Assembly: GCA_001914405.1 (NCBI GenBank)
Contig: MSDW01000002.1
Span: 310,001 to 374,000 of the forward strand
Length of the DNA: 64,000 bases
From: Candidatus Methanohalarchaeum thermophilum
GTDB lineage: Archaea > Halobacteriota > Methanonatronarchaeia > Methanonatronarchaeales > Methanonatronarchaeaceae
Direction of reading: 5' to 3'
Under the pieces are notes generated by a model. The model did not search any database and was not told the origin of the DNA. It worked only from the letters and a program-made list of their open reading frames with translations. Shown here one piece after another: positions 27,159-36,122 of the stretch. The stretch's first letter is position 1; each line of letters begins with the position of its first letter. The translations under genes and the position numbers were made by a program.

Positions 27159-27578
27159 TTAACTCTTTTTTGGGTTTTTAAAGATGTATTTTCCGCAGGG
27201 ACATTTTTCCGGGTGACCTAATAAGCTGCAGATTGAATTGATTACGTTCTCGGATATGTGATAATCTAAGGTACAAGCTTCTTGACATGCTTCAACTTCC
27301 TTATAATCTAGTAATCCAACCAAGAAGGTTTCAAGGATTCGGTGCTTCCTTAATAGTTTTTTGGATTTCTCTTTTCCTATTTTGGTTAATTTAACTCCGT
27401 GGTATGGCTCGTAGTTTAAGTAATCTTTTTTATCTAGCTTCTGCAGGGTTTCAGTGACAGTACCAGGACTTACATCTAAGGAATCAGCTAAACCAGTTGT
27501 ATTAACTTCTCTACCTTCCTCATGTTTTTTTCTGTAAATAATCTTCAGATATCTAGCTTCAGTTTCAGTTACATCCAA
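27159..27578 (-). CDS. DtxR/MntR-family metal-dependent repressor
   Basis: 139 aa. Winged helix TETEARYLKIIYRKKHEEG...DSLDVSPGTVTETLQKL, then the metal-binding/dimerisation helices (RHRILETFLVGLLDYKEVEA, CTLDYHISENVINSI). The C-terminal HPEKCPCGKYI is the usual end of the short forms. I use TTG 27578, with GGGGTGGA seven bases upstream, which gives the family start. The upstream open frame to 27680 is low-complexity leader. It heads a two-gene operon with the ZIP transporter. Confidence 0.82.
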   Translation of the reverse strand: MDVTETEARYLKIIYRKKHEEGREVNTTGLADSLDVSPGTVTETLQKLDKKDYLNYEPYHGVKLTKIGKEKSKKLLRKHRILETFLVGLLDYKEVEACQEACTLDYHISENVINSICSLLGHPEKCPCGKYIFKNPKKS

Positions 27579-28041
27579 TCTAGCATCCACCCCAAACCAA
27601 ATATTTTGGCATCCCCTAAAAATTCTTTGGCACCACCAAAAAAACCAAACAAACAACCAAGCAACCAAACAACCAAACAATCAAAAAAAAATAAAAACCA
27701 CAACAAAAACAAAACCAACCAAAACCACATACACAAACCAAAACTCAAACCCAAGCAAAAAAAAAGAAAACCATAAAACTCCCAAAAACCCCAAAAAACC
27801 AAGAAAAAACACAAAACCAAACACATCTATACTAAGTAATCAAAAAACAATCAAAACTAAAAAAAAGAGATAAATAAAATAGTTTTTTATCTTTAGGTGG
27901 CTTTTCTTGGTTATCAATTCCTTATAGACCTAGATAATTAAGACAGGATCCCGTACTCTTTTGTTATAGTGGTCTTTCATTTTGTAGGCCACAATGGGAT
28001 TTTCTTAATTTCCGTTTTTATTACTTAGATTGCTCCCTAGA
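27579..28041. other. Intergenic region, no gene seen
   Basis: About 460 bp, A/C-rich on the plus strand (leader of the DtxR gene in antisense) to 27830, then mixed. A pair of partly complementary blocks (GTGGTCTTTCAT...GTAGGCCACAATGGGA, 27968-28002) could be a 3' structure of the DUF5667 transcript. Nothing else is supported. Confidence 0.35.
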
Positions 28042-29706
28042 TCATTCTTTTTCGATTTCCTCATTTCCGTTGTTGTCTTCTTTATCTTTTATTGGGTTGT
28101 TTCCCATTCCTGGGTTCTGTTTTTGGTTTTGGTTTTGTTGTTGGCCTGGTGGTAGGTTGTTGTTTTCCCATTTTTGTTTCATTTCTTTGGCCCATGGTGG
28201 CATTCCTTTTTCTATTTGTTCTGCTTTTTCTGGGTGTGTTTGTTTTAGGTGTCCTAGGGCTCTTTGTTGTCCGTTCATTGAGGTGTTCATTGCGTGTATT
28301 AATGAGTTTTTAGCTGGTTCTGGTGCTTTGTTGTATGCATGTACTAATGCGTTTAAGTTGTTGGATGTTGAGTTTGCGAGCATCATTTGGAACCTAGTTG
28401 TGTTCATTCCTATTTCGTTGGCTCTTTCAAGTAGTTCCGTAGTTACATTTATTTCTTTGGTAAATTGGTTTGCTTTTTGTCTGAAGTATTCCAGTTCTCT
28501 TAATTCGTTTTTAACTGTGTCTTTAGTTAGATTTGTTCTTTCTGATATTTCCTGCATAATGCATCCTGGTGCAGTGTTGTTCACGGTGAAGTTGATTGTT
28601 TTTTCTCCTACTGTTACATTGACTGTGGTCTTGTTTTCGGTTTTGGTTAGGTTTATTTGTATGTTTCTTTCATCATCTATCTCTAGGTTCTTGTATATTT
28701 CAGGTGGGTTAAGTTGTGTTCTCTGGGTTATTTCTCTGACAATTTCTTTTCTATCGGTTGTATTTAATGTAAAGGTTTGTTCTTCTCCGTCTAATTCAAC
28801 TGTAACTGTTGTTAGATCCATTTCTATAGTTGCTGTTATCTCGATCTCGGTTTCATGTTCTTGGGTTGGTTCGTATTCTAATTCGATGTATGTCTTTACT
28901 TCTTCGATAGTTAATTCAGTTCTTTCAGCTGTTTCTTCTACTATGGTTTGTACGTCAGTAGTTTCTAATGTGAAGGTTCCTTCGGTGTCGTTGTATTCGT
29001 AGGTTACTGTCGTATTGCCTGATGTTGTGTTTATTTCTGCTTCTATTTCTATGTCTAGTGCTTTTTTCTGTAGTTCCATTGCTATGTTGTTAGCGAATTG
29101 GTAGCGCATTTGCATTGCTTTATCCGGAGCGTTTTCTGATAGTTGGCCTAATGCTTTTTCTCTTCCGTTGTTGGATTGGGTGAAAGCGTTTTCAATGGCT
29201 TCTCTAGCTTGGCCTGGTACCCTATTCATAACATGTTCTAGGACCTCAATGTGATGTGTTGTTTGGGTTGCTATTCTTTCCTGGAGCTGGGTTCTCTCTT
29301 GTTCCTGTGCTATTTCCTGGGTTGTTTCTAGGGATTGGTCTACATTCTTGTTGTATTGTTCGGTCATTTGGTCGGCTAGTTTGTTATTTCCTCTGTAACC
29401 CATTTCTACTCCTTCTGATAGTCTTTCTTCTGCGAGTTTGAGATGTAGTTTTGCTTTATTTTGTTCTCCATTAGTTATTGCTAAGTGAATTGATTCCATT
29501 GCTCTATCTAGGCCATATAGATAACTATCTGGGGTTATTCCTGGGTTTGGTAATTTATCTTCGTTTTTGATCTTTATTTGGTCTTGGATTTGTTCTTGGG
29601 CTTGAACGGTGCCTGGAGTAACTAAGAACAAACTGAAGCTAATTAACCCGATGATTAAAGGAATTAATAGTAGTTTCTTTGAATTTGATAAAAGAGGTTT
29701 TTTCAT
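28042..29706 (-). CDS. Exported DUF5667-domain protein with three internal beta repeats
   Basis: 554 aa. Signal helix at residues 12-36, with cleavage likely after VQAQ. DUF5667 at about 53-220: PDSYLYGLDRAMESIHLA, KAKLHLKLAEERLSEG. Then three repeats of about 60 aa with the pattern TVTVE...FTLNTTD...I-V-x-E-x-x-x-R-T, a second partial DUF5667 helical unit (ELLERANEIGMNTTRF), and a Q/N/E-rich tail. Start ATG with GGAGG nine bases upstream. Role unknown; possibly envelope or adhesion. Confidence 0.75.
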   Translation of the reverse strand: MKKPLLSNSKKLLLIPLIIGLISFSLFLVTPGTVQAQEQIQDQIKIKNEDKLPNPGITPDSYLYGLDRAMESIHLAITNGEQNKAKLHLKLAEERLSEGVEMGYRGNNKLADQMTEQYNKNVDQSLETTQEIAQEQERTQLQERIATQTTHHIEVLEHVMNRVPGQAREAIENAFTQSNNGREKALGQLSENAPDKAMQMRYQFANNIAMELQKKALDIEIEAEINTTSGNTTVTYEYNDTEGTFTLETTDVQTIVEETAERTELTIEEVKTYIELEYEPTQEHETEIEITATIEMDLTTVTVELDGEEQTFTLNTTDRKEIVREITQRTQLNPPEIYKNLEIDDERNIQINLTKTENKTTVNVTVGEKTINFTVNNTAPGCIMQEISERTNLTKDTVKNELRELEYFRQKANQFTKEINVTTELLERANEIGMNTTRFQMMLANSTSNNLNALVHAYNKAPEPAKNSLIHAMNTSMNGQQRALGHLKQTHPEKAEQIEKGMPPWAKEMKQKWENNNLPPGQQQNQNQKQNPGMGNNPIKDKEDNNGNEEIEKE

Positions 29707-30316
29707 CTATTTTTACCTCCTATACCATGACATTGATATCCTGATTTGGTTTTTTGTTTCAGTTCTATTGGTTTTCGCCTTGAAGTTCTCCTACTCTTGT
29801 TTTTTGGTGATTTAGTCATCTTTAATTTATTCCTCCTTTTTTTGGACTAAGAGTGAATCAAATTATGTTTTTATTGCATATTCACATCTATTAATGAGTT
29901 ATTTAGGGATTTAAAGGTTTTTAATGTTTTTATTTTTTATTTTAGTTCATTCTAGTTTATATTTGTTCAAAAAAGTTCCTAATAGTTTAAAATTGTTCAA
30001 AAAAACTTTAAAAACAACCTAAACAAAATAAAAACCAAATAAAATAACTATAACCAAAAAAATTAACATAAACAACCTTTAACTAAATAAAAAACCCATA
30101 AATCAACAAAATAAACCAATTACAACCAATTAAACCAATAAAGAGCCCAATAATTAATTTAAACCGACTTAATTTTATAATAATTTAATAGAGTTACGAC
30201 CTTAGAATCTTAGATTTTCAATTTTTTTAAAAAAAATAGGAAAAGAATAGTTGTTTAGTTTGGTTTGGTTTGGTTTGGTTTGGTTTGGTTTAGTTGTCTT
30301 GGTCTTTGTTTTCTTT
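29707..30316. other. Intergenic region with pentamer repeat
   Basis: 610 bp, A/T-rich, no open frame of note. It holds the promoter area of the DUF5667 gene (to about 29900), an A/C-rich part and, at 30258-30293, six to seven tandem TTTGG units just beyond the thermosome stop. Confidence 0.5.
30258..30293. repeat. (TTTGG)n tandem repeat downstream of the thermosome gene
   Basis: Five-base units read ACCAA on the thermosome sense strand. They begin about 25 bp after the stop codon and could be part of an A/C-rich 3' untranslated region. Confidence 0.7.
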
Positions 30317-31900
30317 TTATTCTGTTGTTTTTGAGGATAGTACATCATCGATTCTTAGGACCATCTCGGTTGCTTCGGTTGCGGATTTCATTGCTTGTTT
30401 TTTGATTTTTATTGGTTCTAATACTCCTTTTTCTGTCATGTCTGTTATTTTTTCTTCGTATCCGTCTATTCCTGCGTTTTGATTGTCTTCTTCGTGTTGT
30501 TTCTTTAGGTTAACTAGGGTGTCCATTGGGTCTAGGCCTGCATTTTCTGCTAATGTGAGGGGTATTGATTCTAGGGCGTCTGCGAATGCTTCTATTGCTA
30601 TTTGTTCTCTTCCTCCTATTGTGGCTGCGTAGTCTCTTAGTTTGAGCGATAATTCTGCTTCAGGAGCTCCTCCTCCCGCTATTGTATCTCCATCATTTAT
30701 TGCGGTTGCCACGACATCTATTGCGTCATCTAGTGTTCTTTCGGCTTCTTCTACTAATTGTTCGGTTCCTCCTCTTAGGAGAACCGTTAGAGCTTTAAGT
30801 TCTTTGCAGCCTTCTATATAGGTTACTTTGTCTCCTGCTAAGGCTTCTTCTCTTACAGTTTCTGCTTCACCTAGATCGTCTTCTGTTAATTCATTGATAT
30901 TTGATACTACTGATGCTCCAGTTGCTTTAGCTATTTTATTTATGTCTGATTCGTCTACTCTTTTGAGTGCATGAATTCCTTTGTTTACTAGGTATTGTTG
31001 TGCCACATCGTCTATTGCCTCTTCGCAGAAAACTACATTTGCACCGGTTTCGTTTATCTTTTCTACTTTTTCCTTTAGTTGTTTTTCTTCTCTTTCTAAG
31101 AATTTCTGTCTCTGTCCTGGACTATCTATAGTAACTTCTGCATCGGTTTCTGTTTCTCCTACCTCTATTTCAGTGTCTAATACAGCTATTTTAGTATTCT
31201 CTATTTTGTCTGGCATTTCTGGATGTGGCTTGTCCTTGTCTATGACCATTCCTTCTATTAGCTGGGTATCAGAGATATTTGCACCGGTTTTGGTCTCCAT
31301 TTTTATGTTGTCGAGTTTCGCGTTGTAGCCATCCTCTGTTTCCTTTGTTACATATGTTACTGCATCCACTGCTGTTTTTGCTAATATGTCTTTGTCACCT
31401 ATTACTCCTTTTCCAGTCATAGCAGTTTTAGCTACATTTCTTAGTATTTCTTTGTCATCTGCTATGGTTATATCTTGCTTCATTTCATCTAAAATTTCCA
31501 TTGATTTTTCTTCTGCTTCTCTGTATCCTTCAGCTATTATTGTTGGGTGAATATCTTGATCGAGCATGTCTTCTGCTTTTGAAAGGAGTTTGGAGGTAAG
31601 TAGTACAGCCGTAGTTGTTCCATCTCCCACTTCTTCGTCTTGAGTCTCTGAAACTTCTACAATCATTTTTGCAGCTGGATGATCTATATCCATCTCACCC
31701 AGTATTGTTGAGCCATCGTTGGTTACTATAACATTGCCAGTAGAGTTTACTAGCATTTTGTCCATTCCGCTTGGGCCTAAAGTTGTTTTTATTGTTTCTC
31801 CTACCGCTTTTGCTGCCTCTATGTTGTTTGATTGTGCATCCTTACCTTTTGTTCTTTCAACATCTTCATCCATTACGAAAACTGGTTTTCTTTCTGCCAT
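30317..31900 (-). CDS. Thermosome subunit (group II chaperonin)
   Basis: 527 aa. ATP-binding signatures TLGPSGMDKMLV and VTNDGSTIL, the catalytic GDGTTTAVLL, and GGGAPEAELSLKLRDYA near the C-terminus are present. It forms a double-ring cage that folds proteins. The apical region is acidic, as in halophiles. Start ATG with GAGGTGAGATAAA upstream; TATA-like CTTAAAAATC at about 31943-31952. Confidence 0.95.
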   Translation of the reverse strand: MAERKPVFVMDEDVERTKGKDAQSNNIEAAKAVGETIKTTLGPSGMDKMLVNSTGNVIVTNDGSTILGEMDIDHPAAKMIVEVSETQDEEVGDGTTTAVLLTSKLLSKAEDMLDQDIHPTIIAEGYREAEEKSMEILDEMKQDITIADDKEILRNVAKTAMTGKGVIGDKDILAKTAVDAVTYVTKETEDGYNAKLDNIKMETKTGANISDTQLIEGMVIDKDKPHPEMPDKIENTKIAVLDTEIEVGETETDAEVTIDSPGQRQKFLEREEKQLKEKVEKINETGANVVFCEEAIDDVAQQYLVNKGIHALKRVDESDINKIAKATGASVVSNINELTEDDLGEAETVREEALAGDKVTYIEGCKELKALTVLLRGGTEQLVEEAERTLDDAIDVVATAINDGDTIAGGGAPEAELSLKLRDYAATIGGREQIAIEAFADALESIPLTLAENAGLDPMDTLVNLKKQHEEDNQNAGIDGYEEKITDMTEKGVLEPIKIKKQAMKSATEATEMVLRIDDVLSSKTTE

Positions 31901-32524
31901 TTTATCTCACCTCTAAAATACCTACAAGAATAGTAAGTTAGATTTTTAAGTTTTTGATCAATCTTTTAGGTATCTGCTGTTTACATGTTCTGATCTCTAT
32001 TTACTTTTAATTTTTTATCTTAATGGTTGAGAAAAACCCCTCCAAAATCTCTTGATTTTGGTAGGGTAGGAAGTCACAAATTATGTTGGTTTGGGTTAAT
32101 TGGTTTTTTGGGGTTTTTTGTTTATTTAGTTTGTTTTAGACTGGTTTTTTTGTTTTTTTGGTTTTTGATTCGTTTTTTGTTGATTTTGGTGGTTTCTTTT
32201 TGTTTTTGTTTTTTTGTTTTTTGTTGTTTTCTGGGTTTTGTTTTTTTGTGGTCTTTGGTTTTTTTGTGTTTTTGGTTTTTGGAGAAAAACCTTTATATGT
32301 GTTTAGTAATATGTTATTAATAAATGTATAGTAAATGTCTTGTCCCAGGAACAAAGAAAACAAAAAAACCAATACTAAAACACAAACACAATTACAAAAA
32401 ACAAAAAAACCATAAAAAAACAGTTAATAACACCAAAAACACAAAAAAACAGTACATAAATCTACTAAATAACCAAAATAGATATTAAAAAATACTAAAT
32501 ATATCTAACTTATGGGTGTAACAT
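31901..32524. other. Intergenic region with solo hairpin and G/T-to-A/C switch
   Basis: After the thermosome promoter and solo hairpin 5 (32019-32076), the plus strand is extremely T/G-rich to about 32280, then A/C-rich from 32340 to 32470. Elsewhere in the window this switch marks a plus-strand transcription unit, yet no reading frame longer than about 97 codons fits. A short noncoding transcript is possible. Confidence 0.35.
32019..32076 (+). repeat. Solo terminal hairpin 5
   Basis: After TTTTAT: CTTAATGGTTGAGAAAAACC, palindrome CCAAAATC/GATTTTGG, then GTAGGGTAGGAAGTCAC. A diverged member of the solo hairpin family, most like 51924-51983. Confidence 0.75.
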
Positions 32525-32740
32525 ATGACTAAAAAATATATGGAATTTGATTCAATCGTATTTCACTTCAAAGACGGAAGAACCAAAACACTCAGAAAAA
32601 CTAACCTCCAGAGATGGAACACCAAACGAGATATAATCATATTCAAAAGAGAAGGAAGAAAGATAGCAATAAACCTAAAAAATGTATTATTCTGGAAAGA
32701 AACCAAAAAAATCAAAATAAAATCAAAAAACCAAAAATAA
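32525..32740 (+). CDS. Small basic protein, unknown
   Basis: 71 aa with a beta-rich, basic sequence (FDSIVFHFKDGRTKTLRKTN, KIAINLKNVLFW). It starts 21 bp before the ParB-like gene. No family is recognised; the alternating strands suggest a small nucleic-acid-binding or regulatory protein of the cassette. Confidence 0.5.
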   Translation: MTKKYMEFDSIVFHFKDGRTKTLRKTNLQRWNTKRDIIIFKREGRKIAINLKNVLFWKETKKIKIKSKNQK

Positions 32741-32761
32741 ATATCTTAAAGGAGTCATTAA

Positions 32762-33007
32762 ATGAAAAAAATTAATCTAACACAAATAAAAAACAAACAA
32801 AACCCAGAAATCAATCTCAAAGAAATGGACCAACTTGCTAACAGCATCCAAGACATAGGACTAAAAAACCCAATAAAAGTCAAACAAACAGATGGCTCCT
32901 ACATCCTCAAAGACGGAAAAATTAGACTAGAAGCGTACCAACTACTAGGAAAACAAAAAATACCCGCAGAAATCGAAGAAAAAACAACAAAAACCAAAAA
33001 CAAATAA
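32762..33007 (+). CDS. Mini ParB-like nuclease-fold protein
   Basis: 81 aa. The pattern NPEINLKEMDQLANSIQDIG, LKNPIKVKQTDGSYILKDGK and IRLEAYQLLGKQKIPAEI follows the ParB/sulfiredoxin N-terminal domain (L-A-x-S-I-x-x-x-G, PI-x-V, DG-x-x-R, LG-x-x-x-IP). There is no helix-turn-helix part. It may act in element maintenance or regulation. Confidence 0.7.
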   Translation: MKKINLTQIKNKQNPEINLKEMDQLANSIQDIGLKNPIKVKQTDGSYILKDGKIRLEAYQLLGKQKIPAEIEEKTTKTKNK

Positions 33008-33046
33008 CAAAAACCAACTAAATCCAATAAACCAAAATAAAACCTC

Positions 33047-33058
33047 TTTTATATATTT
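33047..33058 (+). promoter_or_regulatory. TATA box of the virus-like operon
   Basis: TTTTATATATTT. A start 25-30 bp downstream would fall in the 5' arm of the hairpin at 33069-33130. Confidence 0.45.
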
Positions 33059-33068
33059 CTAGAGTTCA

Positions 33069-33130
33069 AGCAGAAAGCGGGAAAGCTGTATTCCCCTCAA
33101 AATGACTTAAATATAGCTTTCCCGCCTGCT
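33069..33130. other. Long G/C-rich hairpin in the virus-like cassette
   Basis: Arms AGCAG..GCGGGAAAGCT and AGCTTTCCCGC.CTGCT with flanking TATT/AATA pairs make a stem of about 20 bp and a 15-17 nt loop. It lies between the ParB-like gene and the spike gene and is unlike the IS palindromes. It may be a replication origin, an operator or a structured leader RNA. Confidence 0.65.
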
Positions 33131-33171
33131 AACCAACTAAATAAAACCCAAAAAAATAGAGGTGATATGAT

Positions 33172-34758
33172 ATAAGATATAAAGAGTTTTTGTTTAAGTT
33201 TTTGGCCGTATTTTTTTGTCTGATCTTGGTGTCCGGTGGTCTTTCAGGGTATTTTGTTGGCTCTGATGTCCGAGGAGCTAGAGCTAGTAGTGACTGGGGA
33301 AGCAGCTTATTGGAAAAAGGATTCTTATCTCCCTCCAATCCCGCAGGGTTAGCGGTTAGAGGTTGGAGTTATCTATTTGGTGAAACATTGGATTTTGTAG
33401 GTGGCTTCGAACTACAAAAAACTCTAAATAGTAGCAAAGAACAGAATTCTGCTTCAATCCTTGGCCACGCATTAACACTAAGAGAAACTAACAAAAGGAT
33501 CCTCGATATCCAATCAAACCACATTAGAGATGCTAGAAACCTAGTTTGGGCTAAAATCAAGGAAACAACGGTATCCAATCTAAATAACGATAACACTAAA
33601 CAGAGTACCATAATAGAAGCTAAAGAAGAAATTAGAGATTATTATTCCTCGATACAGTATAATTTAAATTCTCAGTTATCTGCTAATACTCTTTCTATTA
33701 AGCACTTGGTTGAGAAAAACACTAATACTTCCACTAAATTTAAGGAACCATTTTATTTAGAGGGAAAGGTGAGGTACAGGACCTATGGTGACTGGTGGAC
33801 GAAAACTAAGACATCGGATGGCTTGAGTTTTATTAAAAAAAATGTTTCGCTTTTAAATAAGAGTAAACAGGTGGTTTGGGATATAAAAGAGGTTAAGATT
33901 CCTAAGGAAGCGTATTCTCATGGCAGCACCCGGATCGATCCCGTTGTTTACAGTGGAGAGACTCCGGTCTCTGGTGATGGAAAAACTGTTTCAGTTAAGT
34001 TATTTGCCAAGGGAGTTGATTCCAAGGATCAAGCAGTTATCAATTCTCTCAGATGGAACGGGATCTATTCTGAGGTAAATAAAGAATGTAGTAGAATGGA
34101 AAAAAATGCTGAAAAATACATAGAAGAGGTTTACAGTAAGTACGAGCAGGGTGAATTAAATATATCTGGTTTAATTGATGCTGAAACACTGGTCACTAAT
34201 TTAAATACGCAGATAAATGAAACAGGATATTACGCTTACGCTGGAGTAAAACTCAGCTTATTAGGAATAAACACATCTTTAGATAGTAACTTCAAGCTCA
34301 AGCTATTAGAATCGAATAGGACTGAAGAGGGTATGTTGTTCACAGATCATGTACCACGAACCAATGGTAGTTTCGTTGTAAATAGAACCTACTATCCAGG
34401 TAACTGGTCCGAGAGCTGTTACCTAGTTGGTTCCTTTCATGTAATAGATGAGCCCTTCAGGGTATTGGAGATTAGAGACCACGATGGCAACATTCAGCAA
34501 GAAGTTGGTTTAAGTAATTATAATAGGCAGACATCTGATCCAAGTGAATTAAAAGAGGAACTAGGTCAATTACAGGAGATATACAATCAAACTAATGATT
34601 TTTCCGTTAAGTCCGGAGGAGTATCAGGGAAAGAAGATTCCGTTGACGTTGGCGATGTATTCGGTGGCTTAGGTGAAACTTGGTTTGGTGTACCTATATG
34701 GGTGGTTTTGTTTATCTTTACAGTTTTGGCTTACGCTTACCTAGTGGAGGAAAAATAG
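33172..34758 (+). CDS. Spike-like envelope protein, apparent ATA start
   Basis: About 528 aa. N-terminal signal peptide (FLAVFFCLILVSGGLSG), a large ectodomain with many N-x-S/T sites and a coiled segment (AKEEIRDYYSSIQYNL), and one C-terminal span (PIWVVLFIFTVLAYAYL) with a short charged tail. This is the layout of haloarchaeal virus spike proteins. The first normal start is TTG 33190 with no ribosome site; GAGGTGA lies six bases before ATA 33172, which gives RYKEFLF ahead of the signal helix. Stop is TAG. Confidence 0.65.
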   Translation: MRYKEFLFKFLAVFFCLILVSGGLSGYFVGSDVRGARASSDWGSSLLEKGFLSPSNPAGLAVRGWSYLFGETLDFVGGFELQKTLNSSKEQNSASILGHALTLRETNKRILDIQSNHIRDARNLVWAKIKETTVSNLNNDNTKQSTIIEAKEEIRDYYSSIQYNLNSQLSANTLSIKHLVEKNTNTSTKFKEPFYLEGKVRYRTYGDWWTKTKTSDGLSFIKKNVSLLNKSKQVVWDIKEVKIPKEAYSHGSTRIDPVVYSGETPVSGDGKTVSVKLFAKGVDSKDQAVINSLRWNGIYSEVNKECSRMEKNAEKYIEEVYSKYEQGELNISGLIDAETLVTNLNTQINETGYYAYAGVKLSLLGINTSLDSNFKLKLLESNRTEEGMLFTDHVPRTNGSFVVNRTYYPGNWSESCYLVGSFHVIDEPFRVLEIRDHDGNIQQEVGLSNYNRQTSDPSELKEELGQLQEIYNQTNDFSVKSGGVSGKEDSVDVGDVFGGLGETWFGVPIWVVLFIFTVLAYAYLVEEK

Positions 34759-34760
34759 AT

Positions 34761-35273
34761 ATGGCAACCAACCTTAAGCGAGTTGGCCTAGTACTATCCA
34801 TACTCTTCATCTTAACCTCCACAGCCCAAACCGTTCACGGAGACATAGACCATAAATTCCGAATAGATAAAAACACCGAAATAATAGACTACCAGTACAA
34901 GGAACATGAAGAAGTCTTCCAAGTAACGATCAGATCCAGCTACAGACAACAAATAGCTGCCCACGAACTACCACATACCCTAAACGATGGAATAAATAGA
35001 ATAGAAAAAAAGACTAGGACACTAAAACCAGGAATAAACAAATACAGTTTCCAGGTAAGCGATGGAAGAAAAGTTGGGTTAACTATCTCCACCAACCTCG
35101 GAACCGTTAGCATAGTCAAAGCCCAGGAACCAGAAGTAATAGAAGAACCAGCTACCTGGCGTGATGTACAGACCTCAGCAATAGCCGGCTTAATAACCGG
35201 ATTAACAATGCCCTTTGTTTTAGCCTTAGCTAAAAAACACGAAAAACCAATAAAACCAAAGAGATGGATCTAA
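34761..35273 (+). CDS. Exported membrane-anchored protein of the virus-like cassette
   Basis: 170 aa. Signal peptide (VGLVLSILFILTSTAQTVHG), a beta-rich domain with paired charged strands, and a C-terminal span (SAIAGLITGLTMPFVLALA) followed by a basic tail. Start ATG with GGAGG ten bases upstream, inside the end of the spike gene. The two proteins probably form one envelope complex. Confidence 0.65.
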   Translation: MATNLKRVGLVLSILFILTSTAQTVHGDIDHKFRIDKNTEIIDYQYKEHEEVFQVTIRSSYRQQIAAHELPHTLNDGINRIEKKTRTLKPGINKYSFQVSDGRKVGLTISTNLGTVSIVKAQEPEVIEEPATWRDVQTSAIAGLITGLTMPFVLALAKKHEKPIKPKRWI

Positions 35274-35274
35274 G

Positions 35275-35490
35275 ATGATCTTAAAAACCCAGATAAAATA
35301 CATCAAAGAATTAATTAAATTCATTTTATTTGTTTTTATCTTGATGACATTGATTCCATTGGTTCTAGGACAAATAGAAATAACAACCACAACCCCGATC
35401 CTAAAGATCCCTCTCTTAGCTTTTGATTGGTGGATAAATGTAGTTCTAGTTAAATTAAAGAGGATAATATGGAGATACTACCTAACATAG
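35275..35490 (+). CDS. Small membrane protein
   Basis: 71 aa. One clear span (LIKFILFVFILMTLIPLVLG), then a short outside part and an amphipathic tail. It starts two bases after the previous stop and overlaps the next gene by 22 bp, so translation is coupled. No family recognised. Confidence 0.55.
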   Translation: MILKTQIKYIKELIKFILFVFILMTLIPLVLGQIEITTTTPILKIPLLAFDWWINVVLVKLKRIIWRYYLT

Positions 35491-36122
35491 ATCTAAATTC
35501 CATAAAAGAGATTAAAGACAGAATCATCGTCAAGGCAGCCAATAACCTACTTTATCTCACTGGACTCTTTTATCTCCTAGTCGCTTTAATCTCTGCAAAG
35601 GTAAGCAACCCTAGTTGGGTCAAAGTCTTTCTGCTTACATCATTAATTAGCAGCGGAATAGCATATTTACCAAGTAAAAAACTTGTTAATTGGCTCTATG
35701 ATAGACAAAGAATCTTTTTACTTCAGTTAAAGGCCGAAGAAAAAGGTATTCGTCTATGGGAGTTAACCCCACGACAATAGAAGGAAACAGAAGTAGTTGA
35801 GGGTGAAGTAGGAAAAGAGGAAATGGAAGAAGGAAAACTACTTATATGCAGAACCTATGACCCAGTAGAGCAAACAGCAACCGGAACCTGGAAGGCATCA
35901 GCCAATGACCTAGAACTCCTAAGAAACAAAGAAAAAATAAGAGATCTCCGTGAAAAACTAGAAGAACAGGCAAAAAAAGGTTTAAAGGTTAGAGCACTAC
36001 TTCCTTCATTAGTCAGAAACAGCGTAAACGAAATCGCATCCGATTTAATCAAATCAATCGAAGAAGAAGCAATCTACAACGGAGAAAAAATAAACAAAAA
36101 CACTATGGAGGAACTAAAATAA
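35469..36122 (+). CDS. Membrane protein with in-frame amber codon
   Basis: The frame from ATG 35469 encodes two spans (NNLLYLTGLFYLLVALISA, FLLTSLISSGIAYL) and RLWELTPRQ, then TAG (35778-35780). The same frame continues open for 113 codons: KETEVVEGEVGKEE, TYDPVEQTATGTW, LRNKEKIRDLREKLEEQAKK. Base composition and coding character do not change at the TAG. Homologous virus proteins, as I remember them, run WELSP..W..LEVVEGE without a break. It is a single gene broken by a TGG-to-TAG change, or read through; a separate start at ATG 35823 is the alternative. Confidence 0.55.
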
